From contig NW_003314271.1 in the NCBI RefSeq assembly GCF_000143415.4, positions 1,012,826-1,036,744 of the forward strand: DNA of 23,919 bases. The letters are read 5' to 3'. Each line of letters opens with the position of its first letter. The first letter of the stretch is position 1. Shown piece by piece: positions 1 through 10,219 of this stretch. Source of the DNA: Selaginella moellendorffii (lineage: Eukaryota; Streptophyta; Lycopodiopsida; Selaginellales; Selaginellaceae). The notes beneath the pieces are model-generated. The model made no database searches. It saw only the letters and a list, made by a program, of their open reading frames with translations, and was not told the DNA's origin. Both the position numbers and the translations under genes were made by a program.

Positions 1-523
1 GGATTGTCAGGAGAGAAGTTATCTTTGGGACAGTGTAAAGTTACTAAATATGGTATGGTGCTAGGTTGTGAATTTAGACATAGAATCAACACCATTGTGT
101 TCAAGACAATCTCTACATTCCATAGATATGCCACAAATCTAAACACTTTCCATAAATAGTAATTAGGACCAAACAGAACTAACATAAAGGGCATGATAGT
201 GAGGGTGTTTAGCAGACATAGCAAGATATCATCTAGAAATAATGAGGGACTAGTATCAATATGCAAGGGTTTTTGTCAAGCTAATGCAAGACAGAGCAAA
301 AGAGAACTAAAAGTCAGGCCGACTATGCTCAACAAGAAATACATAGGAGTTTCTACCTTATGTTCATTTGATTAAGTATAGTTGCTAAACCCAAGTTACT
401 AACACTTGAATAAAAGGGACTGATAAAGGGTCCAACAATACGAACCTTCTACTATTGTGATAATAAGGAAACAATATTCAAAAGTAGCCAATAAGTACCT
501 TTCGATACTTGCAGTCATAATTG

Positions 524-546
524 TAACACTCTCCCTATCTTAGGGA
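524..546 (-). other. Polypurine-like tract and possible LTR start, left arm
   Basis: On the minus strand a purine-rich block, CCCTAAGATAGGGAGAG, is followed at once by TGTTACAATTATGAC. The mirrored place in the right arm (21512-21530) has a stronger purine run followed by TGCCAC. A purine tract directly before TG is what separates the internal region from the 3' LTR in LTR retrotransposons. If this is right, 529 down to 1 and beyond is a decayed LTR on the minus strand. No matching LTR end or primer site lies inside the window, so this is tentative. Confidence 0.3.
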
Positions 547-580
547 AGATCGACATCCTTGTTGCATACTCTAATCTAGA

Positions 581-835
581 TCATTGCCAAGGAAAAAACT
601 CCAAATTTTTTTTATGGTGTTCACACTTTGTGAGAAATGCACTACTTAAATGAGTTAGGAGGCAATCTCTCTCTTTAATGCAAATGCACCACAACTCAAA
701 CCCCTTCTGGCCGTTGCCAACAAGGAAATAACCAATGGAATTAGCCACCCTTATTGCTTTGGGTGTCACCCAACTTACAAAAAATGATATACCCCTGCCT
801 ACATATGGTATAGAGAGAGAAGTTAGAGGCCCCAA
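581..835 (-). pseudogene. Coding-like remnant in the left arm, shared with the right arm
   Basis: An 84-codon open frame on the minus strand. Its middle part (FVSWVTP ... NSI ... FLV, then GQK.FEL) is conserved in the same frame in the right arm at about 21230-21400 on the plus strand, where the frame then meets stops. Both lie 50-250 bp upstream of a polypurine-like block, the place where the 3' end of a retrotransposon polyprotein would lie. I do not recognise a domain: no chromodomain, integrase or reverse-transcriptase motif is visible. The shared frame may be chance in two homologous copies, or the tail of a decayed polyprotein. Confidence 0.2.
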
Positions 836-2995
836 CCCTCCTGAGTAAAGAAACCAAACTTGTTAGTAAGGTTTAGATAGACTACTGTAAATAGGCATCA
901 TGCCTTTTTAACGATCAGGAATTTTAATGCTCTTTACATAGTCACCTTTTAACGAAATAAGAAACATCAAAAAAGAAGCAATTGATGTGACAAGTCAATA
1001 ATAGCTACCCCAGAACTAAAACTTTCACCATGCACACAAAGTGCCAAAAGCAATTTACCTATATTGGCCCAAATGGAAAGATCAAGAAATGGACAATATC
1101 AAAGTTAGAGCCAATGATATCTTAGAGACTTAATTATTAGTGAATAAATCTTAGATTAAAACACAAAAGTATTCCAAGGAAATTATCATTTGATAAACTA
1201 ATATTAGAGTATAAGAACCATCATAAGATTCACTATCTAATAAAATTCAATAGCAAGTGTACCATCAAGAACACTCAATGATAAAATTTAATTATCAAAG
1301 ATTATAGACAATATACCAAAAAACTTACAAAAACAACTAAAAGAACACAAAATATCATTGATTGGTAAGTAAAATGCTCTAAAATGTATCACCTAATAGA
1401 AAAAATATCTAACCTATCATAACCAACCATAGTAATAATGTTGCAAAGTAAACAAACATTTGTTCATGCCAACTATCACACCAGCTAATCTGAATAGATC
1501 TCAGTCAACAATACTAAAAAACTAGAGTTCTATCAACATTTCAAACCCAAAAAACCAATCCAGAATAAACTATAAAGAACATATGGTAATGCGAAAAGTC
1601 ATAAACTATCAAAAAGAATAACTAACTATCATAAAAGATCATCAATCATCCCATTAATAGAGAAATACATAATCATTGTCGAAGAAAGATTCCATCATCC
1701 CAAAGAAAGGCAAATCATTCTATATCAACATTAATTAAACAAAACCTTTTGACAAGAATAATAGACTATCTTAGATGATAGTTAATCATCACTAATGTTT
1801 GTTAGATGTAAATACTAACTCCAATATTGAAGTTAATGAGCAAAAATGCCTTCCCCAACAACTTCTAATAAATGAAACAATGAGCATAAAACTCAAAAAA
1901 CCAAAAATTCGAAAAAGCCTATAGCTAAGTCTTGCCTAATAATGATTATGAGTTTTGCATAAACTAACTTCAATGCCAAAGAAAAAATCATGATATAACC
2001 CACAATATTCTTCTTAACACATCCAAAAGCTAAATTTCATAATGCAAAAGCTAATGGAGTATGTCTACATTAATTTGAAAGTCAAGTAAAACGAAGTTAT
2101 ACTCAATAAGTGATCACCAAATGATCCTCTATGAATCCATCTTCCATAGCAAAACATAATTCACTTTATAACAAGCATAAGAAGAATCATCAATGATTGA
2201 CATATTCTCAACTCAAATCTAATAAGGATTCAATCACTTCAATATCAATCATTAACTCTTCTTTTTATAAAGTTAGTATAGTCCACGACTAAATCACATT
2301 TCAAGGAAAAGCCATAGTTCAACCCCTACTAAATAATCTAGTCTAGAAGATAACTAACTCAAACTTACCATTTAATTTGTTTGAATGCTAATATAATTGC
2401 TAGCTAATAATTGCACGAATGCCAAAACCACAAAGCTATAGCCAAATCATCAACACTATCAACATTGAGATTAATGAAACTCAATATCAATTTTTAAAAA
2501 GACATTTCATTTCATTCGAGTTACAATATCAACAATGTCAATGACAAGACATCACTTTAATGCCATCAACACCAGAACAAAGCGAAGAATAAATCACCAC
2601 TCAAAACTTTTTAACAACTAAGCTAACTAAAGTCAAAGATACTATATTTAGTATTTGAGACCAATTTTTTGACAATACTCAGTTACAGATAACATATCAT
2701 TAATGAGTGAATCACCACATCCAAGACTCAATGTAATCCAACATCATGGACTAAACACAACCAAATAATATCGACAAAGATAGAATTGTCATGCCAACAT
2801 GGAAAAATTATGTAAGTTAACGATACGATCCTTTGCAACACCATTCGGTAGAGTAATAAATCATCATCGAAAAAAGCAAGTGTCAATAATTCTTAATGAA
2901 TTTTATATGTAATTATTAATCATAGAGCAACCAACAATCACTCTTCAACTTGCTTTCAGAAAACCCAGATACTAAATTTATATCATCGAGTCATA

Positions 2996-3000
2996 CATTT
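2996..3000. repeat. Target-site duplication CATTT, left copy (outer element)
   Basis: The five bases CATTT stand directly before the LTR terminus TGTAAGCGAC and recur directly after the other outer LTR terminus (GTCTCACA) at 18573-18577. Five bp is the normal duplication length for plant LTR retrotransposons. The match makes 3001-18572 the product of one insertion. Confidence 0.93.
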
Positions 3001-4005
3001 TGTAAGCGACTAAATTTTCCATTCTACTTTAGTCACTTAACCACACCTCCGACCACTTGGAGGAGTCTCATTCACAACCTCCATAAGTCCAATCCAGGAC
3101 TTGGGACTTGCTAGCCCCGAGAATGGCATCCATGCCACTCAACATTTGCACTTGGTCCAAGTGCTCCACGTGTCCGATCCCATGACCGACACTCAAAGGT
3201 ACCACCGACATAGCAGCCCGTTACGCTAAGGCCATGCCCAATCACCTTTGCCACACTGGTAGTCCAATACCACTTGCATCACAGTCTTGGCTCCCCAAGA
3301 CTAGGCAAACCATCCGTGAGTGGTCATCTCAGATCCACTCCTTAGCATCCTTAGGATGCCCACCGACAAGGGGAATAGCCTTCCCCAATATCCCTCTGTC
3401 AGTCCCCACTAAGTCCCTTTCTGCCCCTGGCCGTGTTTGCCAACACTGCCACTGGACCGAGACCCACAGGCCCAACCACTAAGTCCCATGGTCCTCTGGG
3501 ACTTCCTCACCACACGACTGTGTCCTTGGTCACTACCCCAGAGGACTGCTCCTCTCCTTTCCACAGTCTAGGCCTTTGGGACAACATTTCGGAACACCGT
3601 GGCCTTACGCGAGCCACCTAGGTACTCTCCCCGCCTTTCGCCTTTAGGTGCTCTAGCCATGGGCTTAGAGCGAGGTTCCGTTGAGCCACGACAGGTATCC
3701 AAGTAGGTAGTGCCACCCACACTTGGACTAGGAGCATCGGCCAATCGATCTCCCGGGGGAACTAGAGCCGGCTCTTGAACACTTCACCAAGCTACCCCAC
3801 TTGTCGGTCCGTGTTCACTCTAGTCTTGGACTTCCCAGTGGGCAGCTCATCACCCAACACTGGGTCTGGCCTTCCTGGGCCAAACTGGCCTTTCCTGGCC
3901 AAACTGGCTCCACTGCAGTCCTCCCCCTTACTATACTTTTGGAGCTCACCAAACCCCCCAGGGTCTGGGAGACGAACGCTTTGGGCTTTCACCCTCTCAG
4001 GCTCC

Positions 4006-4059
4006 GGACTCGGACTCGGACTCGGACTCGGACTCGGACTCGGATTCGGACTCGGACTC
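4006..4059. repeat. Hexamer microsatellite (GGACTC), 9 units
   Basis: Nine uninterrupted 6-bp units, eight GGACTC and one GGATTC, between the conserved GGCTCC and a degenerate zone (4060-4125) of GGGCTC, GGTCTC, GGCCTC and GGTCCC units. The equivalent run in the partner LTR (17780-17851) has 12 units. Confidence 0.95.
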
Positions 4060-4125
4060 GGGCTCGGGCTCGGTCTCGGCCTCGGCCTCGGTCTCGGTCT
4101 CGGTCTCGGTCCCGGTCTCGGTCTC

Positions 4126-4530
4126 GACTTCGGACTCCATCTCGGACTCCATCTCGGACTCCATCTCAGACTCCATCTTGGGTCCATCTCGGGTCCATCT
4201 CGGACTCCATCTCGGACTCCATCTCGGGTCCATCTCGGACTCCATCTCGGACTCCATTTTGGGTCCATCTCGGGTCCACCTCGGACTCCATCTCGGACTC
4301 CATCTCGGGTCCATCTCGGACTCCACTTCGGACTCCAACTCGGGTCCATCTCGGGTCCACCTCGGACTCCATCTCGGACTCCATCTCAGGTCCATCTCGG
4401 ACTCCACTTCGGACTCCAACTCGGGTCCATCTCGGGTCCACCTCGGACTCCACTTCGGACTCCATCTCGGACTCCATCTCGGGTCCATCTCGGACTCCAT
4501 TTCGGACTCCAACTAGAGTCCATCTCGGAC
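4126..4530. repeat. 11/12-bp minisatellite with an 81-bp higher-order period
   Basis: Tandem ATCTCGGACTCC (12 bp) units mixed with ATCTCGGGTCC (11 bp), ACTTCGGACTCC and AACTCGGGTCC variants. A larger block starting GGGTCCATCTCGGGTCCAC recurs at 4261, 4342 and 4423, an exact 81-bp spacing. Because 81 is a multiple of 3 and the units lack stops, long repetitive reading frames appear on both strands. They are artefacts of the array. Confidence 0.9.
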
Positions 4531-4762
4531 ACTCCCACGTGTCATGTGTTGGTCCTTTTGGGTCCCTTTTTGGAGCCTCACCTTTTGCTCGCTTCGTGCT
4601 TGTTCCTTTTAGCACTTCGTTGGGAGTTCCACTCCCGCTCTTGACTTTTCAAGTCGGAGCTTTTGGTCCAAACATGTTACGCTCGTTTGGCTCTTGCTTC
4701 GGCCACTACCATGTGGCGCCCTTCCGGCTCCACTTTGGGGCCTAGGGATTTTGTGTCTCACA

Positions 4763-4775
4763 ACTCCACCACCCA
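4763..4775 (-). other. Polypurine tract, outer element
   Basis: On the minus strand TGGGTGGTGGAGT ends exactly at the start of the 3' LTR (TGTGAGACAC). It is purine-rich but broken by T residues. The identical sequence lies at the same place in the inner element (10451-10463), as expected for the plus-strand priming site. Confidence 0.6.
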
Positions 4776-5950
4776 TAGACGAAGTTCGATGTCCTCATCG
4801 AACGGTAAACCCTTTCATAAAGTAACACCCACACGTGTTACCATTTCCATCCTTGGCACCTAGCCAATCTTTGTCTATGGTTTGACATCAAAGACTCACC
4901 ATGCCTTGTCCATCCTTTAAGGAGCGTAGTCTCTCCAACTTAGAGACTGATTGGACCACATGTAGTGGTTCTCTCCTTTTATTGGTTTAGTTCTCGCTAA
5001 ACGTCTTAGAGACCCTTCTCTAAGTCAATCCCACTACTCCTTCTCGAGTAGTCTCAATTTCCATCGATATAACCTTTGCACTTTGGAACTTTGAATTTTG
5101 ACTTCTTGGAGTCAATTTCCTAGGTGTCTCCAACACCTTGCATTGCACAGATTGTACGACTCCACTTCCCTATCCTAGGAAGTTCATTACTTGAGGGCAC
5201 CATCATCCTCTCTTCTATTTTGTGCCACCTTGGGCACTAAGTTCCATTTATCACACTTTGTGCTAGGGTTGTCCATCGCCCTATCATTTGGCTACCTTAC
5301 CGCTCCCTCCCTTGGAGCTTCCACTTTCGCCAAATCGGAGCAATTCGGAATCCCTCCTTGGAAACACACTTCCTTTCCCGCAACTTGTTAGCGTCCAACA
5401 CATTAGTGTTCCTCGCCTAACTTTGGCACTTGGATTCCTTCCAAGGGATTCCACGGCCCTATCTTGGCCACTCATCTTTTGCTCCTATCCGTTGATTGTT
5501 GCATCAAGCAACATCAAATCTCTACCTCCCTCCTTGAGGTATTGTTTCGGTTCCATAGCAAAGACTCTTCTTTGCCAAGTCCGGAGGATGTTCACCCCTA
5601 GTACGTCTCTTTAGCATCTTCTGCTATGGGCTCTATCCACGGCCCAACTTCGTGACCCTCCCATGGGTCTTTTATAGAGATTACTTTCCTCGGACTCACT
5701 ATGCCATCGTACGGACATAGTTTATTTCCCTTATGTGCTCTTCCCACTTGGTTATCACGACCAAGCCACACCACCTTAAACAGTTCAATTTCAACATTTT
5801 GAACCAGGAACTTCATTCCTTAGCCAACCAAGGACCTTGTCCTTTTCTGGCCATAAGATCACCTAGTGATCTCACCTTGGCACCTTAACAGAGTTGCCAA
5901 AAGGTACTTGGCTTTCTAGACCTCCAAGTTGTTGACTATAACCCCGGGGG

Positions 5951-6158
5951 CATCCCCCACACTTGGCGGTGCACCCAAGCTAGCCCTTACGGCCAAGGGT
6001 TCATAGCAACTGAGATTAGGTGTCCCCATCTCACTCACCACGACCTTGGTGCCACTTGCACCAAAGTGTTCAAGTTAGATATGCTGAGCTTTCACACTAA
6101 GCAATCTAACCATGCATCACGACTTCGAGGCATCCCTCGCTTGGCGGTGTGCCCAAAC
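5951..6158. repeat. Short diverged internal direct repeat in the leader-distal body
   Basis: Two related segments, one around GGCATCCCCCACACTTGGCG (from about 5949) and one around GGCATCCCTCGCTTGGCGGT (from about 6129), each continue into GGCGGTG..CCCAA. They lie about 180 bp apart and are also present in the inner copy (about 11639 and 11819). Function unknown. Confidence 0.5.
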
Positions 6159-6239
6159 CAGTCTCCCCACTGAGAGTCCATGACCACCGAAATATGAGTG
6201 TCCTCATATTCCAAACCATCACCACGCCCTAGTGATTTG

Positions 6240-6278
6240 GGACTCGAACCCAAGCACTAGAGGGTCGGGACTCGAACC
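6240..6278 (-). promoter_or_regulatory. Two tandem Pol III B-box-like motifs
   Basis: GGTTCGAGTCC occurs twice on the minus strand, at 6240-6250 and 6268-6278. Each copy fits the tRNA T-arm/B-box consensus GGTTCGANNCC exactly. The inner element has the same pair at 11930-11940 and 11958-11968. I could not find a convincing A-box upstream or a cloverleaf, so this is not a tRNA gene. It may be a relic of a tRNA-derived insertion, or chance. Confidence 0.3.
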
Positions 6279-8495
6279 CAACCTCCGTATATGCATCTAC
6301 GAACGGCATCACACAAGATGCCTGGCGTGACTCCCCACGCCGGTGCACCAACCTATTTTTAAAGCGCGCTACAGATCACAGCTTAGGAACTTAGTTCCTC
6401 CACACTGCCAAGTCCTCTCACTTGACATGTCTGTGATCATGCATGGACTCCTCCATGCTCGGCCCCATGGCCCACCCTTTTTGAAGTTATCACCTTCAAC
6501 TAGGGTCTTTGTTCCCCCGACGTGCCAATCTCGCTTGGCAAGTCCTCCGACCACTGTAACATGGTTCCTGCATAAGCGTGAAAGTCCTTGACCATCGACT
6601 TTCGTTCAAAGCCCTCTCTTTGAACACTCGGGAACTACTTCCCTAACCTTGATAGCCTTGCCTCATGGCAAGTTTCAAGACCACGCTTCTGCTGCGCCAC
6701 TCTGATTTCGCGCGTTCCATGAACCATTTACACTTGGCCTTTCTAGGTACTAAGCTACCTAGAATCGTCTTTGGGAACCTTGAAGGAACTCTGTCCCTCA
6801 GCTTGCTAAGGCCTTCCTTTTTGCAAGCCTTCCAAATGCCACATAGTCTAACATGGACAATTCCATATTTTAGACTCTCCATGGCATCACGGTTGCTAGC
6901 GGCAACACCCTTGAGCCCCCACTTGATTCTCCACTCTTAGCTGGCATAACCAACTTTGGTTATGCCCTTCGATTTCTATAGTTCAGTTCCATCCCAATAC
7001 TACTTGCCTTTTGGCCCCATATGTTTCCTTTGGTTATTCTCCTCCAGACCAGGAGGATAGCTTTGCACTTTCTATCATGCCTTAGCAAGTATTCTTAGGG
7101 ATGAACCTACATAATAGCCCAGGGAGTGGTTCCTCAATCCGGGTATGCTCACCTTATAATCCCACACACTGGGATTACATTGTTGCTTATGGGCCTTTAC
7201 ATGCCCATCACTAACCTTGCCAAAATTCCATTCTTGGCTTTGTCCAACTCGGGTAGACAGTCCTCTCCTGTCTCCGCAACCTTGGACATTTGGATAGCAC
7301 CTTCTATCCATCATTCACTAGGGACTTAGTCCCTTGGGCTTTATCCATTGCCCTCGCGACATCAAACACTACCTTCTGGTGTTCTAGAGTGTCCGGGTGT
7401 CCCAATGATGGCTTTCTTGACAATGAGTATTTCCTTTTATGACATTGACTTACTATATCGCAACACAAGCAACTTATCCCCCGTAAGGGTATATCCAACT
7501 TCCTTATGCTATTAAGAAGTCTTGGGTAGCTACCTTCTACCCGTTTAACAAGTTATTTTGCACCTCTTGCTTAGTTGCCTCATAGTTGTCAAGTCCTACA
7601 ACTCATTGCTTGGTGCTTTCACACCTCCATCATTATCTGGGTCACCACACTCCAACTGCATGCTCTGCAGCTTAGGCTATGCCATTCCCATTTCCATTGG
7701 GATTCCTTTGGCAAGGGGTTCTCATGAACCCACCAACATAGCCTCAAGGTATCACACCTTGGCACATTTGGTGTCTCCACACCATCGGTTCCACGAGCCT
7801 ACCTCTATGACATTTCCCTTTCGTGTCTAAGTCTTTGCCAAGACCAACACTGCTCTTTCTCATGCCAACCACCCGTTAGCACTGCCCCATAGAGGTCACA
7901 CACAACTTTATGTCAAAGTTGTTTTCTTCTGGGAACACCTTTCCCATAACTTTAGCATGGCACATTTTGCCATCGATGAGATACCCTCTATTCTCATCCT
8001 TGGATCCTATGATCCCCCCCCATCCTTTGTGGGGTACAACACACCTCAGTCCAAATGCTTCCATCAGTCCTTTTTAGGACCATCCCTTGACTCTACTTGA
8101 GTCATCTAGCAGTTTTGGACTTGGTTAATCCACAGACCCGTAAGGTCCTACTTGTGAGGCACTAGCTCACTAGAATACACTTCTTGCATTCCTGTCCTAC
8201 TCAAAAGGACCATTTTCACAAGTGTTACTCCGACACTTGATTTTTTTTCTCCGGGGCAACTTTTGCCCCTTAGGACTACTTGTCCATGCGATGAGAATAC
8301 CACTCATCTCTAAGTACACCCCCCAACTCCTTGGGTTGTTCCAGCATTTATTAAAGGTAGCCCCGGCCACCATTTCAAGGACTTGAGTCCTCTTCCGTAT
8401 TTGACCTTCCACGGTCATTACCTTTGGTCTCACATTCATGAGCACCAACCTCAACTATATAAGGATAATCTTGTGACTCCTTTATTGTTTTGGAG

Positions 8496-8500
8496 TCTCT
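8496..8500. repeat. Target-site duplication TCTCT, left copy (inner element)
   Basis: TCTCT ends the outer internal region here and recurs at 16443-16447, directly after the far terminus of the inner element. Joining 8500 to 16448 restores the order seen without interruption in the inner copy around 14183-14190 (TCTTTATC there). Confidence 0.92.
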
Positions 8501-9485
8501 TGTAAGTGACTAATTTTTCCATTCTACTTTAGTCACTTAACCACACCTCCGACCACTTGGAGGAGTGTCATTCACAACCTCCATAAGCCCAACTCAAGAC
8601 TTGGGGCTTGCTAGCCCCGAGAATGGCATCCATGCCACTCAACCTTAGCACTTGGTCCAAGTGCTCCACGTGTCCGATCCCATGATCGACACCCCAAGGT
8701 GCCACTGACATATCGGCCTGTTACGCTAAGGCCATGCCCATTTACCTCGGTCACACTGGTGGTCCAACACCACCTACATTCCAATCCCGTCTCTCAAAGA
8801 CTGGGTCATCCATCCATGAGTGATCATCCCAGATCCACTCCTTAACATCCTTAGGATGCCTACAGATATGGGGAATAGCCTTCCCCAATATCTCTGTTCC
8901 GGTCCCCACCAAGTCCCTTTCTGTCCTTGGCTGTGTTCGCCAACACTGCCACTGGATCGAGGCCCACCGGCCCGACCACTAAGTCCCACTATCCTTTAGG
9001 ACTTCCTCACTGTGTGACTGTGTCCTTGGTCACTACCCCAGAGGACTGCTCCTCTTCCTTTCCACAGTCTGGGCCTTTGGGACAACATTTTGGAACACCG
9101 TGGCCTTACACAAGCCACCTGGGTACTCTCCTCGCCTTCTGCCCTTGGGTGCTCTAGCCATGGGCTTAGAGCGGGTTCCGTTGAGCCACACCAGGTATCC
9201 AAGTAGGTAGTGCCACCCACACTTGGATTGGGAGCATCGGCCAGTCGATCTCCCGGGGGAACTAGAGCCGGCTCTTGAACACTTCACCAAGCTACCCCGC
9301 TTGTCGGTCCGTGTTCACTCTAGTCTTGGACTTCCCAGTGGGCAGCTCATCACCCAACACTGGGTCTGGCCTTCCTGGGCCAAACTGGCTCCACTGCAGT
9401 CCTCCCCCTACTATACTTTTGGAGCTCACCAAACCCCCCAGGGTCTGGGAGACGAACGCTTTGGGCTTTCACCCTCTCAGGCTCC

Positions 9486-9605
9486 GGACTCGGACTCGGA
9501 CTCGGACTCGGACTCGGACTCAGACTCGGACTCGGACTCGGACTCGGACTCGGACTCGGACTCGGACTCGGACTCGGACTCGGACTCGGACTCGGACTCG
9601 GACTC
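9486..9605. repeat. Hexamer microsatellite (GGACTC), 20 units
   Basis: 120 bp of nearly pure GGACTC with one AGACTC-type interruption, the longest run of the four LTRs; its partner LTR has 15 units. It is followed by a degenerate hexamer zone, 9606-9719. Confidence 0.95.
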
Positions 9606-9719
9606 GGGCTCGGGCTCGGTCTCGGGCTCAGTCTCGGCCTCGGCCTCGGTCTTGGTCTCGGTCCCGATCTCGGTCTCGGTCTCGGTCTCGGTCCCGGTCT
9701 CGGTCCCGGTCTCGGTCTC

Positions 9720-10219
9720 GACTTCGGACTCCATCTCGGACTCCATCTCGGACTCCATCTCGGGTCCATCTCGGACTCCATCTCGGACTCCATCTCGGGT
9801 CCATCTCGGACTCCATCTCGGACTCCATTTCGGGTCCATCTCGGGTCCACCTCGGACTCCATCTCGGACTCCATCTCGAACTCCATCTCGGGTCCATCTC
9901 GGACTCCACTTCGGACTCCAACTCGGGTCCATCTCGGGTCCACCTCGGACTCCACCTCGGACTCCAACTCGGACTCCATCTCGGACTCCACTTCGGACTC
10001 CAACTCGGGTCCATCTCGGGCCCACCTCGGACTCCAACTCGGACTCCATCTCGGACTCCATCTCGGACTCCACTTCGGACTCCAACTCGGGTCCATCTCG
10101 GGTCCACCTCGGACTCCACTTCGGACTCCAACTCGGGTCCATCTCGGACTCCACTTCGGACTCCAACTCGAGTCCATCTCGGACTCCACTTCGGACTACA
10201 AGTCGAGTCCATCTCGGAC
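9720..10219. repeat. 11/12-bp minisatellite, inner 3' LTR
   Basis: The same unit types as at 4126-4530 but in a different order and a longer tract (about 500 bp). It includes added AACTCGGACTCC units and a GGGCCCACC variant near 10017. It ends at the conserved CTCGGACACTCCCACGTG block. Confidence 0.9.

Larger units (their letters stand above)
1..3000. repeat. Left arm (main part) of a giant diverged inverted repeat
   Basis: Read as reverse complement, this AT-rich stretch aligns by eye with 19580-22050. Checked anchor points are: 1634-1663 with 20911-20940 (30 nt without mismatch); about 120-250 with 21830-21965; 420-560 with 21480-21640; 581-835 with 21220-21470; about 865-885 with 21168-21190; about 1740-1790 with 20785-20845; 2340-2380 with about 20215-20255; 2700-2740 with 19858-19900; and 2941-3000 with 19581-19640. 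Outside the best blocks, identity looks like roughly 75-85 percent, with many C/T and G/A differences typical of old methylated repeats. The match already runs at base 1, so the true arm end lies outside the window. No intact gene is seen in this stretch. It could be an old palindromic transposon, or two retroelement copies in opposite orientation. Confidence 0.85.
3001..4762 (-). repeat. Outer element 3' LTR (1,762 bp)
   Basis: Plus-strand ends are TGTAAGCGAC and GTGTCTCACA, giving a TG...CA LTR. It pairs with 16775-18572: both share variants absent from the inner pair, for example GACTAAATTTTCC near the terminus. By eye I count about eight substitutions in the roughly 1,000 bp between the TG terminus and the array, so the insertion is young. 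The rest holds the hexamer and minisatellite arrays (4006-4530) and a conserved 230-bp end block. Two CACGTG cores lie at 3167-3172 and 4536-4541. A weak TATA-like string on the minus strand (AAAAGTATAGTAAG, near 3929-3942) is the only promoter candidate I see. It would place the arrays in U3. Confidence 0.92.
4763..8500 (-). other. Outer element internal region, 3' portion (no gag-pol)
   Basis: Colinear with 10451-14187 of the inner element and nearly identical over long stretches, with local divergence for example near 5065-5105 and 6945-7050. The largest open frames on the element strand are only about 60-85 codons and lack recognisable domains. One of 72 codons (5598-5816) and one of 61 codons (6369-6554) are open in both copies. 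That is expected between young copies and does not by itself show coding. The region ends at 8500 in TCTCT, where the inner element begins. Confidence 0.85.

Noticed and set aside
3234-3482. 82-codon plus-strand frame repeated in the other outer LTR (17008-17256)
   Set aside because: Antisense to the element, within the LTR, not preserved in the inner LTRs, and no domain.
3775-4745. Long frames of 150-314 codons on both strands over the LTR array
   Set aside because: They arise because the 6-, 12- and 81-bp repeats lack stops. Products are SD, RT, GL, ES, SP or RV dipeptide repeats in overlapping frames with no domain.
5598-5816. 72-codon minus-strand frame, also open at 11288-11506
   Set aside because: It is conserved only between two young copies of one family, has no recognisable domain, and is no longer than expected by chance in GC-moderate sequence.
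6240-6278. A tRNA gene on the minus strand
   Set aside because: Only the T-arm-like strings are present. I could not build an acceptor stem, D-arm or anticodon arm around either.
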